DNA of 64,000 nucleotides from Acidianus manzaensis. Its GTDB lineage: Archaea; Thermoproteota; Thermoprotei_A; Sulfolobales; Sulfolobaceae. The translations under genes and the position numbers were made by a program. Positions 1 to 20,901 of the stretch are shown here, piece after piece; the first letter of the stretch is position 1, and each line of letters begins with the position of its first letter. The notes below the pieces were generated by a model. It saw only the letters and a list, made by a program, of their open reading frames with translations. It was not told the origin of the DNA and did no database searches. The DNA lies in assembly GCF_002116695.1 (NCBI RefSeq), contig NZ_CP020477.1, positions 434,001 through 498,000 of the forward strand, written 5' to 3'.

Positions 1-2016
<2,016 letters not shown>

Positions 2017-2035
2017 CATAGTTAAACAAGTTATC

Positions 2036-2060
2036 ATCTTTTTTACTTAAGAAATTTTTT
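2036..2060 (+). terminator. T-rich terminator after the oxidoreductase operon
   Basis: Two T runs (six and eight T, interrupted by ACTTAAGAAA) lie 20 to 45 bases after the beta-subunit stop and just before the TATA box of the next gene. Archaeal RNA polymerase terminates at such oligo-T tracts. Assignment is by composition and position only. Confidence 0.4.
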
Positions 2061-2086
2061 TTAAATAACTTTTCTAAGATAGTTGT

Positions 2087-2455
2087 ATGTCTCAAATAAA
2101 TATCCTCCAAATAGCTAAAATGGCAGATAAAGAAAGAGAGAATACAATGCAAGGATTGTTTCAACAACTACTAAAAATGTCAGATGATCAAAAGCTAAGT
2201 GCACTAAAGTCTCTAATTCAGGAAATGGCTACAAAAGCTTCAGATGATGAATATCTTAACTTATGTAATACTAATTTAAAATTAGCATCAGCGTTACCAG
2301 ATAATACGTTAAAGGCGTTTCTAAAACTCAGATTACAAGCATCAGCTGAACTACCTAAAGATCTTCACGATAGAGACATACAATTTATTAATAAAGTATT
2401 ACAGTCTGCTGAACCATCAATAAGAGATAAAATTATGAAAAACATGCCAAGCTAA
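2087..2455 (+). CDS. small alpha-helical protein of unknown function
   Basis: I do not recognise this 122-residue protein. It is almost wholly helical, charged and without cysteine, membrane segments or a signal peptide. It contains repeated helix-turn units (LLKMSDDQKLSALKSLI, LKLASALPDNTLKAFLKLR) reminiscent of small helical adaptor or scaffold proteins. A TATA-like TTAAATAACT at 2061-2070 lies about 22 bases before the ATG, so it probably has its own leaderless transcript. Cytoplasmic location is inferred. It stands alone between the ferredoxin oxidoreductase operon and a convergent flavoprotein gene. Confidence 0.75.
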   Translation: MSQINILQIAKMADKERENTMQGLFQQLLKMSDDQKLSALKSLIQEMATKASDDEYLNLCNTNLKLASALPDNTLKAFLKLRLQASAELPKDLHDRDIQFINKVLQSAEPSIRDKIMKNMPS

Positions 2456-2615
2456 TTTATACATTTTTTAAATAAGTTTTACTACATATTAAAATTCTCA
2501 TTATATGTCATTAAAATAAATTTGTCTAGATATAAGATAATACATTTATTAAAAATATAAATATAATAATGAAAAGCTTAATTATACTTTATATATCGTT
2601 TTTCTATTTTATACG

Positions 2616-3980
<1,365 letters not shown>

Positions 3981-4096
3981 ATTTACGCTATAATATATAA
4001 AAAGATTTTATATATTATTAGATATTTATAATGTTTGCATTAAATACGATAAATGAGTTTGGTAAAGTTTTTATTTAACTAAATTAGGTATTATGT

Positions 4097-4231
4097 ATGA
4101 ATGTTAACCTATATATCCCAGATCCTACTTACGTTCTTTTAGAAAGATTAGCTAAGTCAAGGAATAAAAGTGTAGAAGAAACTATTTTAGATGCTATAGA
4201 ATTTTACCTATCTTATAGTGAATACAGATAG
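4097..4231 (+). CDS. small ribbon-helix-helix (CopG-like) protein, 44 residues
   Basis: This short gene encodes 44 residues with a beta strand (NVNLYIP) followed by two helices (PTYVLLERLAKSR and SVEETILDAIEFYL). That is the strand-helix-helix pattern of CopG/Arc ribbon-helix-helix DNA-binding proteins, so a dimeric repressor or antitoxin-like regulator is likely. A TATA-like TTTTTATTTAA near 4067-4077 lies about 25 bases before the ATG, consistent with a leaderless mRNA. No toxin gene is next to it. Its stop codon abuts the left hairpin of an IS605-like remnant, so it could belong to a former mobile segment. The target DNA is unknown. Confidence 0.6.
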   Translation: MNVNLYIPDPTYVLLERLAKSRNKSVEETILDAIEFYLSYSEYR

Positions 4232-4485
4232 GTGAACTACTCCACCCTTACGAACGGAGCACCTCACAATGAGGATTTCCTGCTTCTCTGAGGAAACTTG
4301 CTATATGCATAAGCGTATAGTAGAGGTCTCCCTCCATAGGCAGTCCCATCCCTCATCAGCCAGCTCTTTCAGCCCAGTAGAACCAAATGAAATTTTTTCG
4401 TTTTGTTGAATATAAAAACTTTCTATGAAGGCTATTCATCCAAACCTTACGGATGGAGACTTCCGCCCCCTTAACCTCCATTAAT
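4232..4485. mobile_element. decayed IS200/IS605-like (TnpB-type) remnant with two end hairpins
   Basis: Two similarly built hairpins flank this gene-free stretch. The left one, 4232-4267, pairs GTGA with TCAC and CTCC with GGAG. The right one, 4427-4463, pairs GAAG with CTTC and CATCC with GGATG. Both loops contain CCTTAC. The G+C content is higher than in neighbouring DNA. On the minus strand short fragments read like the C-terminal tail of archaeal TnpB proteins (STGLKELADEGWDCLW, and in another frame FLREAGNPHCEVLRS), interrupted by frameshifts and stops. No intact transposase is present. Identification rests on architecture and memory of IS605 ends, so it is tentative. Confidence 0.45.
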
Positions 4486-4525
4486 GTTAAATACAATTTA
4501 AAAACATAAATAACAATTTCTTCTT

Positions 4526-7153
<2,628 letters not shown>

Positions 7154-7284
7154 CTTTCAAGGAAAATGTTAAAAATATAATATATTTAGTTTATACGCCT
7201 TTAAAAAACAAACTATCAAGATTTACGAAAGATATAGTTAAACAGATGATACTATTTATTATTCTAAAGTAGACATCTATATTT

Positions 7285-7512
7285 ATGAGCAAAGTTATCT
7301 CTATCAAAGATACTAATGATGGAACACTAATATATGGACTAGTACCGGCAAAATGTATTGTAGGATACTATAAAGTTAGTATAAAAGTTAAAAGAAGTAA
7401 ATTAGTTGATAGTAATTGCTCTTGTGGTAGTTCATTATGTCCTCATGCCGTAAAGCTTTATTTATTCTATATGGCTCATTTTAAGAATATGAAAAAGACT
7501 GAGAAAAAATAG
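7285..7512 (+). CDS. small SWIM zinc-finger protein
   Basis: A 75-residue protein whose second half carries CSCGSSLCPHAVKL, which fits the SWIM zinc-finger consensus CxC-xn-CxH followed by a helix. SWIM fingers mediate DNA or protein contacts and are found, for example, in recombination mediators. Nothing else is recognisable; the N-terminal half looks like a small beta domain and the tail is basic (KNMKKTEKK). The next gene starts 7 bases downstream, so the two are probably co-transcribed. Its partner and target are unknown. Confidence 0.7.
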   Translation: MSKVISIKDTNDGTLIYGLVPAKCIVGYYKVSIKVKRSKLVDSNCSCGSSLCPHAVKLYLFYMAHFKNMKKTEKK

Positions 7513-7519
7513 ACTTTTA

Positions 7520-7906
<387 letters not shown>

Positions 7907-7939
7907 AACGTTTAAAGCTTTAAAAAATTAACATACTAT

Positions 7940-9317
7940 GTGAAAGTTATAGTAGTGAGATATGGAGAAATTGGAATAAAAAGCACAAACGTGCGAAAGA
8001 AAATGGAAAATGTACTGATAAGCAACCTACTTTATTCTGCTAAATATCATAATTGTGGAGAAACAAAAGTAGTAAAAGAACAAGGAAGAATATTTCTTTA
8101 TGGTAATACTGATTGTCTTAAAGTATCATCACCTAAGGTCTTTGGAGTTAAAAGCATAAGTGAAGCAGAAGAAATATCTTTTACGTCAATTAATGAAATA
8201 GTTGATTATGCAGAGAAAATATGGAAAGACAAAATAGGAGGCAAGAGTTTTGCTATAAGAGTAAGGAGAATTGGAAATCATAATTTTACATCAATAGATG
8301 TAGAATCAAGAATAGGAGAAAAATTATATCAATACGGAAAGATAAATTTGAAAAATCCTGATCTAACTTTTTATATCGAAATAAGGCAAAATAAGGCCTT
8401 CTTCTTCGATAAAATTATAGAAGGACCAGGAGGATTACCTATAGGCGTGGAAGGAAGAGGTCTTGCTTTAGTTTCAGGCGGGATAGATTCTCCAGTAGCA
8501 GCATGGATGATAATGAAGAGAGGAGTAGCACTAGATATATTACATTGCGACATCTCTGGTCCATTAGCTTTATCTTCTATCTCCTTAATTTTCGAAAAAA
8601 TTAAAGAATGGTCATTAGGATATACACCAAAAGTTTACATCATAGATTGTGGAAAACTAATTTATACAATAATGAAAAAAATTGATAGAAGATTTTGGAG
8701 CATAGCATTTAAAAGAGGATTATATTTACTAGCTAACGAAATAGCCCAAAAATATGGTTATAAAGCAATAGTAACTGGAGAATCATTAGGACAAGTATCT
8801 TCGCAAACACTTTCTGTTCTAAGTTCGCTAGAATATAAGATAGATACCTTATTTTTGAGACCTTTAATAGGATTTGATAAAGATGAAATAACAAAATTAG
8901 CCCAAAAAATTGGTACTTTTGATCTATCAACTAAAGTTCCAGAGTACTGTGCATTATTTTCTCATAAGCCTAGAACTAAAGCTTCAATTAAAGATATAGA
9001 ATATATTGATAAGGAATTAGATGGAATTATACAAGAGATTTTGTCCCAAAATGAAACAATTAAAACTGAAAATGTTTTTATAGATAAGATACCAGAAAAT
9101 GCAATAGTAATAGATTTAAGAAATGAAAATGACTATAAAAAATCTCATATTCCGAACTCAATTAGAATTGACCCTAAAGATGTCTTTGAATATATTATAA
9201 AAACTAGAGATAAAAATTCTACTTATGTCTTATACTGTTATAATGGAGTAATGAGTGGAGATTTGGCATATAGACTAAGAAAAATGGGATATAATGCTTA
9301 TGCATTCTTAAATAAGA

Positions 9318-9334
<17 letters not shown>
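7940..9334 (+). CDS. thiI: ThiI-like tRNA 4-thiouridine sulfurtransferase with rhodanese domain
   Basis: Cytoplasmic enzyme expected to adenylate and thiolate uridine 8 of tRNA, and possibly to feed thiazole synthesis. Domains in order: an N-terminal ferredoxin-like part starting [10 protein letters not shown], a THUMP tRNA-binding domain to about residue 165, a PP-loop ATP pyrophosphatase with SGGIDSP near 179-185, the conserved [12 protein letters not shown] segment with the first catalytic Cys, and a C-terminal rhodanese domain (about 370-464) whose LYCYNG supplies the persulfide Cys. The GTG start at 7940 fits the conserved N-terminus; an overlapping ATG at 7938 is out of frame. The 3' end overlaps convergent elp3 by 17 bases. 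Confidence 0.92.
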
Positions 9335-10724
<1,390 letters not shown>

Positions 10725-10819
10725 TTAAATAGATTCTAAAAATGCATAAATATAACCTTAACCTATCTTCATTTTAAGATTTAAATATAATATAAAAAAT
10801 AAAAATCCACTTATCTTAA

Positions 10820-11131
10820 TTAATAGTTAAGTTTATAATATTTCTTCTTCCAGCTTTGTTTTTTAGGTTTAGTTGGTAATTTTTGCATTGAATCTTTTAA
10901 CATTTCATACTCTTTTATTCTACTAACTGCTTCTTTTGGATCTTCAACTCCTTTTAATATCTCAGCTAAGCCTTTTTCTCCTATGTAATTTAACCATGCT
11001 ACTACATGACCTTCTTTTAGATGATATTTTATTGCTTCTTGATCTAAATGTTCAATTCCTTCTTGTAATTCCTTTACGTTATGTGCTACTCCTATCGTCT
11101 TATTATAAGATTTAAAATAGAATGGCTCCAT
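10820..11131 (-). CDS. short DUF5752-like protein
   Basis: A 103-residue cytoplasmic protein starting MEPFYFKSYNKTIG and continuing with a helix-rich core (VKELQEGIEHLDQEAIKYHLKEGHVVAWL). The FYF start plus the 'YHLxxGHxxxWL' pattern resembles the DUF5752 family, of which a longer member (52705-53358) occurs in this same window beside a trehalose synthase. The C-terminus is strongly basic (KPKKQSWKKKYYK). No function is established. It lies between Elp3 and a transporter, with its own short upstream region. Confidence 0.65.
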   Translation of the reverse strand: MEPFYFKSYNKTIGVAHNVKELQEGIEHLDQEAIKYHLKEGHVVAWLNYIGEKGLAEILKGVEDPKEAVSRIKEYEMLKDSMQKLPTKPKKQSWKKKYYKLNY

Positions 11132-11161
11132 TTAATTGTTATAATTAATTTGATAATGCTT

Positions 11162-12535
11162 TTAAGTATTTTTGCTACTACTAGATCTTAATGCTATATA
11201 CTCTAATTCCTTACCCTTTGTCTCTGGAATAAGGAAAAGCGTAACTAAGCTGGAAATTAATGCTATAGCAGAATATATACCAATCATTAATGGAAATCCA
11301 TAATCAGACAAAAGCAATGGAAATGCAGTACTAGCTAAAGCCGCTGATAATCTATCTATACTTACGCTAATTGCTTGACCTGTTCCTCTAACCTTAGTAG
11401 GTACTAGTTCTGGAGTTACCATTGCAGAACCTATTATTGATGCAGGACCTATAGCAGAAAACAAATAATTCAAAAGATAAAATGAAAATCCTAACATTGC
11501 TGCAATTCCAGTTAACGCTTCTGAAGCATCAATAGGATTCTTTGGTACAGAAAAATGTAAACCAAACACTGAAGGATAACTTAGCAATACAAAGTACATA
11601 AAAAGCCAAAAAGCTACTCCTGCATATCCAACAACTATTAATGGCTTTCTACCTATTTTGTCTATTAAGAATAAACAGACTAATTGCCCTGGTATACCTG
11701 CTGCAAATTGAGCTACATAAGTAAACTCTATAGGTGATATTCCTAAATTGCCAGCTACTGCTATTGGTCCATATACAGAAAAAGTTGATGAATAAATATC
11801 ATATAATAACCAAAGAATTGAAGCTACAACTATTAGAAACGCAGAAGATTTCAATCTTTGCTTAAATGGTAAGTTATCCCTATTTATTGTCAATTTTTTT
11901 CCTATTTCTTTTTCTATTCCTCGTATATCTTGTTCTTTAGGCTTTATTCTACTTACGTAAAGCATTGTTTCATATATTTTTCTTCTTAGGAGTATTACTG
12001 AGAAAGCTGGAATTGCACCAGCTCCTAATACTATCCTCCAAATTAAAGCAGAACTTAAACCAAATACTATAGTTAACTGTTCTGCAAACGCAGCTGCTAC
12101 TGCGCCAAGCCCCCACATAAGAGCAAATGTTATAACCATTAATTTCCCCCTATTTTTAGCGTTAGCATTCTCCGCTACTATTATCGGAGATAAAACATAA
12201 TCTGCTCCAATTCCTGCTCCTAGAAGCAATCTAAATAGGAATAGTTCTGGTATATTTTGGACAAACGCTTGACCTAATGCCCCAATACTCATCATTAGAG
12301 CATCGATCCCATACATAGCTTTTCTTCCAATTCTGTCAGCTAATACTCCGAAAATTAGTGCTGTAATAGCTGCGCCATAATAAGACGAAGCTATAATTAA
12401 TCCTAAACTCAAATTAGAAAAATGAAAAGATGAAGAAATAAAGTAGTAAGTTAAAGATATTGAATATAAGTTATATCCATCAGTAAATACTCCCATTCCA
12501 GATACTATGACATTCTTCCAAGTTAGTCGTGACAT
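11162..12535 (-). CDS. MFS transporter, sugar/metabolite:proton symporter type
   Basis: A 457-residue major facilitator with twelve predicted membrane helices. The motif-A loop between helices 2 and 3 reads [14 protein letters not shown] and its second-half copy reads [12 protein letters not shown]. Asp in FTDGYNLYS of helix 1 and the ETKGKELE end are typical of sugar-porter/phosphate:H+ symporter-like members that are abundant in Sulfolobales. The substrate cannot be predicted. A TATA-like GTTAATAAAT around 12557-12566 lies 26 bases before the ATG on this strand. The neighbouring DUF5752-like gene is 30 bases downstream and may share the transcript. Confidence 0.87.
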   Translation of the reverse strand: MSRLTWKNVIVSGMGVFTDGYNLYSISLTYYFISSSFHFSNLSLGLIIASSYYGAAITALIFGVLADRIGRKAMYGIDALMMSIGALGQAFVQNIPELFLFRLLLGAGIGADYVLSPIIVAENANAKNRGKLMVITFALMWGLGAVAAAFAEQLTIVFGLSSALIWRIVLGAGAIPAFSVILLRRKIYETMLYVSRIKPKEQDIRGIEKEIGKKLTINRDNLPFKQRLKSSAFLIVVASILWLLYDIYSSTFSVYGPIAVAGNLGISPIEFTYVAQFAAGIPGQLVCLFLIDKIGRKPLIVVGYAGVAFWLFMYFVLLSYPSVFGLHFSVPKNPIDASEALTGIAAMLGFSFYLLNYLFSAIGPASIIGSAMVTPELVPTKVRGTGQAISVSIDRLSAALASTAFPLLLSDYGFPLMIGIYSAIALISSLVTLFLIPETKGKELEYIALRSSSSKNT

Positions 12536-12588
12536 ATTTATAAGTAAATACTAAATGTTAATAAATTTGAGTATCTACTAACAGTATA

Positions 12589-13164
<576 letters not shown>

Positions 13165-13185
13165 GAAATACGACCTTAACAGATT

Positions 13186-13674
13186 TCATGTGTAGCGTAT
13201 TGCTTGGAACTTATTTTGTGTAGAGCCGAAAGTATCACTAAATTTGAATATAGTATATAAACCTGCATTTCTTACTAAGTATACTGCATTTATGAAATCA
13301 TTAGGCGTCAAATCTTCAGCTAAAAGCATTCTAGAAATCTGAATAGCTTGTGGTATTTCTCCTTCTAAAGGCATAAAAGCAAAGTCAACTCCCATTTTAA
13401 GTAGATCATATTTTAATTCTGTTAGAAACTTTTTTCTATCTTCTTGTTTCATTCCTCTCAAACCGTCTTGATGAGCTTGATGTATTCCTATTCCCATTAC
13501 AACTAGATATATATTTTGATTTGGTGGCCTTACTATCTCTAATGCTGGTCCAGCATTTTGTGGAGGAATAGCAACTATATGAAATGGTTCCCTAGCTTGT
13601 GGAGGAGTATTTGTAGTTAATCCTAACTCTTTTACCCATTCAAGAATTTTATTATCATTTGATTTGCTATTCAT
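13186..13674 (-). CDS. conserved archaeal protein, possibly DUF2299 family
   Basis: A 162-residue soluble protein without recognisable catalytic motif. It begins with a Lys/Asn-rich helix and continues with proline-rich turns ([20 protein letters not shown]), a hydrophobic strand ([10 protein letters not shown]) and helices. The pattern resembles the archaeal DUF2299 family as I remember it; this is unconfirmed. It is the first gene of a probable two-gene operon with the alpha/beta hydrolase. Confidence 0.6.
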   Translation of the reverse strand: MNSKSNDNKILEWVKELGLTTNTPPQAREPFHIVAIPPQNAGPALEIVRPPNQNIYLVVMGIGIHQAHQDGLRGMKQEDRKKFLTELKYDLLKMGVDFAFMPLEGEIPQAIQISRMLLAEDLTPNDFINAVYLVRNAGLYTIFKFSDTFGSTQNKFQAIRYT

Positions 13675-13776
13675 AAAAATAGTATGCGTGACCTATATAT
13701 TATATTTTAGGGAATTTGAATTTCATAAAATATTTAAAAATCTTCTATAGATCTTGTTCTATGACTAGAGAAACTG

Positions 13777-13808
13777 ATATCTTCATCTACAAGAGAGTTT
13801 GAAGATAT
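13777..13808. repeat. perfect 9-bp inverted repeat between divergent genes
   Basis: ATATCTTCA at 13777-13785 is repeated inverted as TGAAGATAT at 13800-13808 around a 14-base loop. It lies about 15 bases upstream of the TATA box (ACTTTATATTA, about 13823-13833) of the PAP2 gene and between divergent genes. It could be an operator for a dimeric regulator or an RNA hairpin; nothing distinguishes these. Confidence 0.5.
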
Positions 13809-13854
13809 GCAAATCTGGAGAAACTTTATATTAAGCATATAGGTAAAAACTTTC

Positions 13855-14466
<612 letters not shown>

Positions 14467-15058
14467 ATACATAACATTGTTTGGAAAAATAGATTTAACT
14501 CTAAATAAACTACATTTTTCAGTTTTAAATCCATTTAATTCACAATATTTTCTTAGTTCCCAAGAAGAATAAAATCTATAAAACCTCTGTAAATCTTTAC
14601 CGTTAAGTTTAGTTTTCAAATAAACTTTTTTTCTAAATAGAAATTTTGGTTGTCTCCCCCAAACTGTAATAAATATCTTTCCATTAACTTTCAGCACTCT
14701 ATTAGCTTCTTTTAATGCTAAATCTGGATCAGATAAGTGATGAAGTGACGCTATATAGAGCAGGTATCCAAAGCTAAAATTTCTAAAAGGTAAATATTCC
14801 ATATCGGCTTGAACTAAGTATTCGCATCCTTTTTTCTTAGCAATTTCTAGCTGTCTAACTGCTATATCTAGACATATGGTAAAACTTTTTATTACACTAC
14901 AGTTCTGTCCTGATCCACAACCTATATCTCCTACAGGAAATTCAGTAATATTAATATTGAGTGGCCTTCGTCTATAAACTATATTTTCATATGCTTCTTT
15001 AGTTAATTTTTTTTCTAAAAAATTGTTAGCCATTTTAATCATAAATTAAATATGAGAG

Positions 15059-15652
<594 letters not shown>

Positions 15653-15703
15653 ATATAAAAAATTAAAAGGCAAATTATTAAAAGTCACCACATAGACTAA
15701 TTT

Positions 15704-17443
<1,740 letters not shown>

Positions 17444-17474
17444 CTTTACTAAGATTGCTTATACTGAATTTCAT

Positions 17475-18722
17475 TTGATAAAAACAAAAGACAGCAAATG
17501 GATGATTTCTCCATTACTATTCAATATCTCCTTAGGTCCATTATCAACTTTAATCACTCTAGAGATATTAAATTTAGGAGGAAATTCTCTTGATGTAGCC
17601 TATGCTATAACAGTATCTAATGTTATGTTAATTCCAGCGTCAATATTCTGGGGAATGTTATCAGATAGAATGGACATAAGAAAAATAATTTTGGCTGGAT
17701 TTCTAGCATCATTTATGTTATTATTTGCAGCATTCTTCATTAGTAGTATTCCATTACTTATTTCTGACTATGGTGCTTTGACTTTCTTTTCTACATCTTA
17801 CACAACTCCAATGAATTTACTAGTTATGGAAAGTAGTGAAAAAACTAAATGGGCATCAAATTTCTCAAAACTATCTATGTTTTCGTCAATAGGTACGCTG
17901 ATAGGATTGATTATTTCAACGTTTTTAGTTCTCTTTATAAGAATATATGTGCTTTATCTTATTTTGTCAATAATTGCATTTTCAGCATTTTTTGTAGCAT
18001 ATAAATATACACCAAGAGCGTTTATAGGAATTGAAAGAAAATCAATCGTTCACAGTAAAGAATCATTTCTAACTAGACTTAAGATGCTTCCATTAATCTT
18101 TCTGCATATACCTAATATTCATAGTTTTAAGATGTTTAGATTATCTAGGTTAACTAAAAAACCAATAAATTATTTGCCATTGCTATATTTAGCTATATTT
18201 ATTTTTTATATCTCAAGTGGATTATTTAATACATTATACCCGGCAAGTTTATACGAAAAAGGATTAGACAAGTCTATTGTACTTGGAATAATAACAGAAG
18301 GAATGCTTGTCCAAATATTGACATTCCATGGAATAGGCAAATATTTAGAAAGTAGAGATGAAAAAGAGGTAAGTTTTAGAGCGTTATTACTTAGAGGTTC
18401 AGGATATATTCTAATGGGTATATCACTAATTTTTAGTGCATTTATTACTGAATTATTTGGATTTATATTTTATCCTTTATCAGCTGGACTAGCTTATTCC
18501 GCTTACTATTCGTCATCTAATACATTAATATTTAAAGCAGTAGGAGGAAGAAGACAAGGAACTACTTTAGGAGTTTACAGCACATTAGTAGGAATAGCTA
18601 TGTTTATTGGATCTTTAGCTTCAGGATATATAAGTAGCATAAGTTTTACTGTAAATTTTGCAATAGCAGGGATATTATTATTTATATCCGCATTTATCTT
18701 TAAATATATAGAAGAAGGATAA
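17475..18722 (+). CDS. MFS transporter
   Basis: A 415-residue major facilitator with about twelve hydrophobic segments. The motif-A-like loop is [15 protein letters not shown]. The middle loop is basic and the second half starts with [17 protein letters not shown]. The substrate is unknown. A TTG at 17475 gives the longest frame; an ATG at 17502 (WMISPLLF) is also possible and would remove only ten residues. It lies 31 bases downstream of the molybdopterin oxidoreductase and may be co-transcribed. Confidence 0.82.
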   Translation: MIKTKDSKWMISPLLFNISLGPLSTLITLEILNLGGNSLDVAYAITVSNVMLIPASIFWGMLSDRMDIRKIILAGFLASFMLLFAAFFISSIPLLISDYGALTFFSTSYTTPMNLLVMESSEKTKWASNFSKLSMFSSIGTLIGLIISTFLVLFIRIYVLYLILSIIAFSAFFVAYKYTPRAFIGIERKSIVHSKESFLTRLKMLPLIFLHIPNIHSFKMFRLSRLTKKPINYLPLLYLAIFIFYISSGLFNTLYPASLYEKGLDKSIVLGIITEGMLVQILTFHGIGKYLESRDEKEVSFRALLLRGSGYILMGISLIFSAFITELFGFIFYPLSAGLAYSAYYSSSNTLIFKAVGGRRQGTTLGVYSTLVGIAMFIGSLASGYISSISFTVNFAIAGILLFISAFIFKYIEEG

Positions 18723-18726
18723 AAAA

Positions 18727-19722
18727 TTATAATCTAAATGATACTACAGCTTTTTTCTTTTCTGCCTTCCAATCTACATTAACAGGAGGCAATCCTTGCT
18801 TGTTCCTCAAATAATTATATGCAGATAATGCTGCCTTTACACCATCAGCTGCGGCAATAATTGCTTGCTTATATGGCACTTGAGTAATATCACCTGCTGC
18901 AAATACTCCTTCCATTGAAGTTCTAGCCAAATCGTCAACTATAATTTCTCCATTCTGATTTAGCCTAATTAGACCTTTTAAGAAGTTTGTATTTAAAATA
19001 TATCCCATCTCTATAATTACTCCTTCTATCTCAAGTTCTTTTATTTCTCCAGTTTTTAGATTTTTTATTACGATTGAGTTAATTTTTGAGTTACCTCTTA
19101 TTTCTACTACGCTATATCCTAACATTGTAACAATATTTTTATTTGAAGTTACTGCTTTAACTAGTTCTGGTTCTCCAACAAGTTGAGGAGTCTTAGAAAT
19201 ATAATATGCTGGTTTTGCGTATCTACCTAGAAGTTCTATTGCTTCTAAACCTGGTTCTCCTTCTCCTACTACAGCCGCTGGCACATCTTTAAAAAACGCA
19301 GCATCACAAATCGCACAATACGATACTCCTTTACCTTTTAATTCTTTTTCACCTGGTACATTTAGTTCTCTTGGAGATTTACCAAAAGCAAGAATTACAG
19401 TCTTAGCTTTATACTCTTTATTTAATCCCTTTAGAATAAATATATCTCCTTCTTTTCTTAATCCTGAAATTTCTTCGCCATAAATAAATTTAGCTCCAAA
19501 TTTCTTAGCTTGAGATTCTACTTTTGTAACTAATCCTAATCCCGTATCTGCTGAAATTACTGGATAGTTCTCTACTAACTGAGTAAGATTTAATTGGCCT
19601 CCTAAATCTTTTGAAACTACTAACGTGTTCATTCTTTGTCTAGCTGTGTATAATGCTGCACTTACTCCTGCTATTCCTGCTCCTACAATTATAACATCAT
19701 ATAATTCGTCTTGCATAGTCAC
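18727..19722 (-). CDS. trxB: thioredoxin reductase-like flavoprotein with altered pyridine-nucleotide site
   Basis: Low-molecular-weight thioredoxin reductase fold: FAD motif [11 protein letters not shown] at 14-24, redox disulfide CAIC at 136-139, and the C-terminal FAD motif GVFAAGDI. The NADPH-binding motif, normally GGGxSAxE, is GEGEPGLEA at 153-161, and the HRRxxxRA motif that recognises NADPH is missing ([13 protein letters not shown] instead). It may therefore use NADH or another donor, as reported for some archaeal relatives. The GTG at 19722 and the ATG at 19716 are both possible; a TATA near 19741 favours 19716. Confidence 0.88.
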   Translation of the reverse strand: MTMQDELYDVIIVGAGIAGVSAALYTARQRMNTLVVSKDLGGQLNLTQLVENYPVISADTGLGLVTKVESQAKKFGAKFIYGEEISGLRKEGDIFILKGLNKEYKAKTVILAFGKSPRELNVPGEKELKGKGVSYCAICDAAFFKDVPAAVVGEGEPGLEAIELLGRYAKPAYYISKTPQLVGEPELVKAVTSNKNIVTMLGYSVVEIRGNSKINSIVIKNLKTGEIKELEIEGVIIEMGYILNTNFLKGLIRLNQNGEIIVDDLARTSMEGVFAAGDITQVPYKQAIIAAADGVKAALSAYNYLRNKQGLPPVNVDWKAEKKKAVVSFRL

Positions 19723-19989
19723 TTTTTTATCTATATAAGTAAAAAATCTTTCTACATTATTTAGTTATAAAGAGATAAAATAGTATTTATTATGACTATA
19801 GTAATTCCGATTTTTGTAGTCTTATTCTATTTAACTTTATAAACAATGTAAGTTATCAGTTCTAGAAACGTTAATAAGTAAGGAATTATAAAATAATAGA
19901 ATAAAGGACTAATGCCTAACCTAAAATTGATCATATAATATTCTTACATAGGTAGATAAATTGATGACATTAATTATTTTTATAAATCA

Positions 19990-20247
19990 TCATAAAATTC
20001 TTGTTCCTAGACTATCTTTTATTTTTTCAAAGTTTTCCTTAGAAGTTATAATTACAGTAACAAAAAACTCTTCTCCATGCTTATATATTTCGTCTAACAC
20101 TTTATCTATTATTTTTGATTTTTCTGCACAAGAAGTTTCTTTTATACCTACTAAGTAATATTCTTCGTCTTCTCCTTTGAACAAGTAAACTTCTTTGCTA
20201 TCTATAATTTCTTTTAACTTAGAGTATCCAGCTTTTATAGCTTCCAT
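19990..20247 (-). CDS. small protein of unknown function
   Basis: An 85-residue charged protein: an N-terminal helix (MEAIKAGYSKLKEII), a strand pair (EVYLFKGEDEEYYLVGIK), a helix and a final strand-helix unit (FFVTVIITSKENFEKIKDSLG). I do not recognise the family. A TATA box (ATTATAAAAAC) lies about 24 bases before the ATG on this strand, supporting this strand over the overlapping 65-codon frame on the other. It is monocistronic, next to a long empty region. Confidence 0.65.
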   Translation of the reverse strand: MEAIKAGYSKLKEIIDSKEVYLFKGEDEEYYLVGIKETSCAEKSKIIDKVLDEIYKHGEEFFVTVIITSKENFEKIKDSLGTRIL

Positions 20248-20901
20248 AAATATTTAATGTTATTTAACGTTTTTATAATCAACTTAATAACAGAAAATAT
20301 AACTTATAAAATAAGCAGATTAATAAAATTTTCTTTTGTTGTAAATATAACAAAATATAGTATAAGATCACATTTACGAAACTTGACATAAGACTTCTTG
20401 GTAAATAAATGGAAAATTATAATAGTTACAAAAAGATACTTAGAATAATTTTATTGAATAAAATTTCTATCTCATAAAAATACGTCTAACTTAATAAAGA
20501 GCAAGTTATAGAACTGGAAAACTTAAGATGATTACTCTCTAACTACCTAAGTTAATAGTTTCTGTATAGGATTCATTAAGTTTGTAAATTATTCAAAACT
20601 TCTAACCTCTTCTCTAAATAGTAGAACTAATTTGCTCAAATACGAGTGTTTAAATGAACATTTCTAGTTGTATAAATCGTTAGATATAAAAATGCAATAC
20701 TCTTCTAGGTTTATTGTAGGAGTGCGCCCACAGTTGTCAGTTATAAATTTTATGTAACATAGAATTATTTGTATTAAGATTAACGTGGATTCAAGTTTAT
20801 GAGAACCTTGTTGACTTCTAAAACATTATAAATACCTATACAACGCTATGAATAAACTCAACGGATAATGATTAATAGTTTGCGTATCGCAGTATACAAT
20901 A
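20248..20901 (+). other. 654-base intergenic region with no supported gene
   Basis: Very AT-rich and without an ORF over about 25 codons that looks coding. Near its right end a TATA-like CATTATAAATAC at 20823-20834 precedes the glycosyltransferase by about 70 bases, so that mRNA may have a 5' leader of some 45 bases. A seven-codon mini-ORF (ATG at 20848) overlaps the predicted start of transcription and is probably chance. Long empty spacers are typical of variable surface-glycan islands. Confidence 0.5.

Noticed and set aside
19961..19995. TTGATGAC and its complement ATGATGA near 19.97 kb as C boxes.
   Set aside because: No D box (CTGA) within 30 bases on either strand.
19961..20158. 65-codon frame on the plus strand.
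   Set aside because: It overlaps the minus-strand gene at 19990-20247, which has a properly placed TATA box and protein-like composition; the plus frame is hydrophobic noise.
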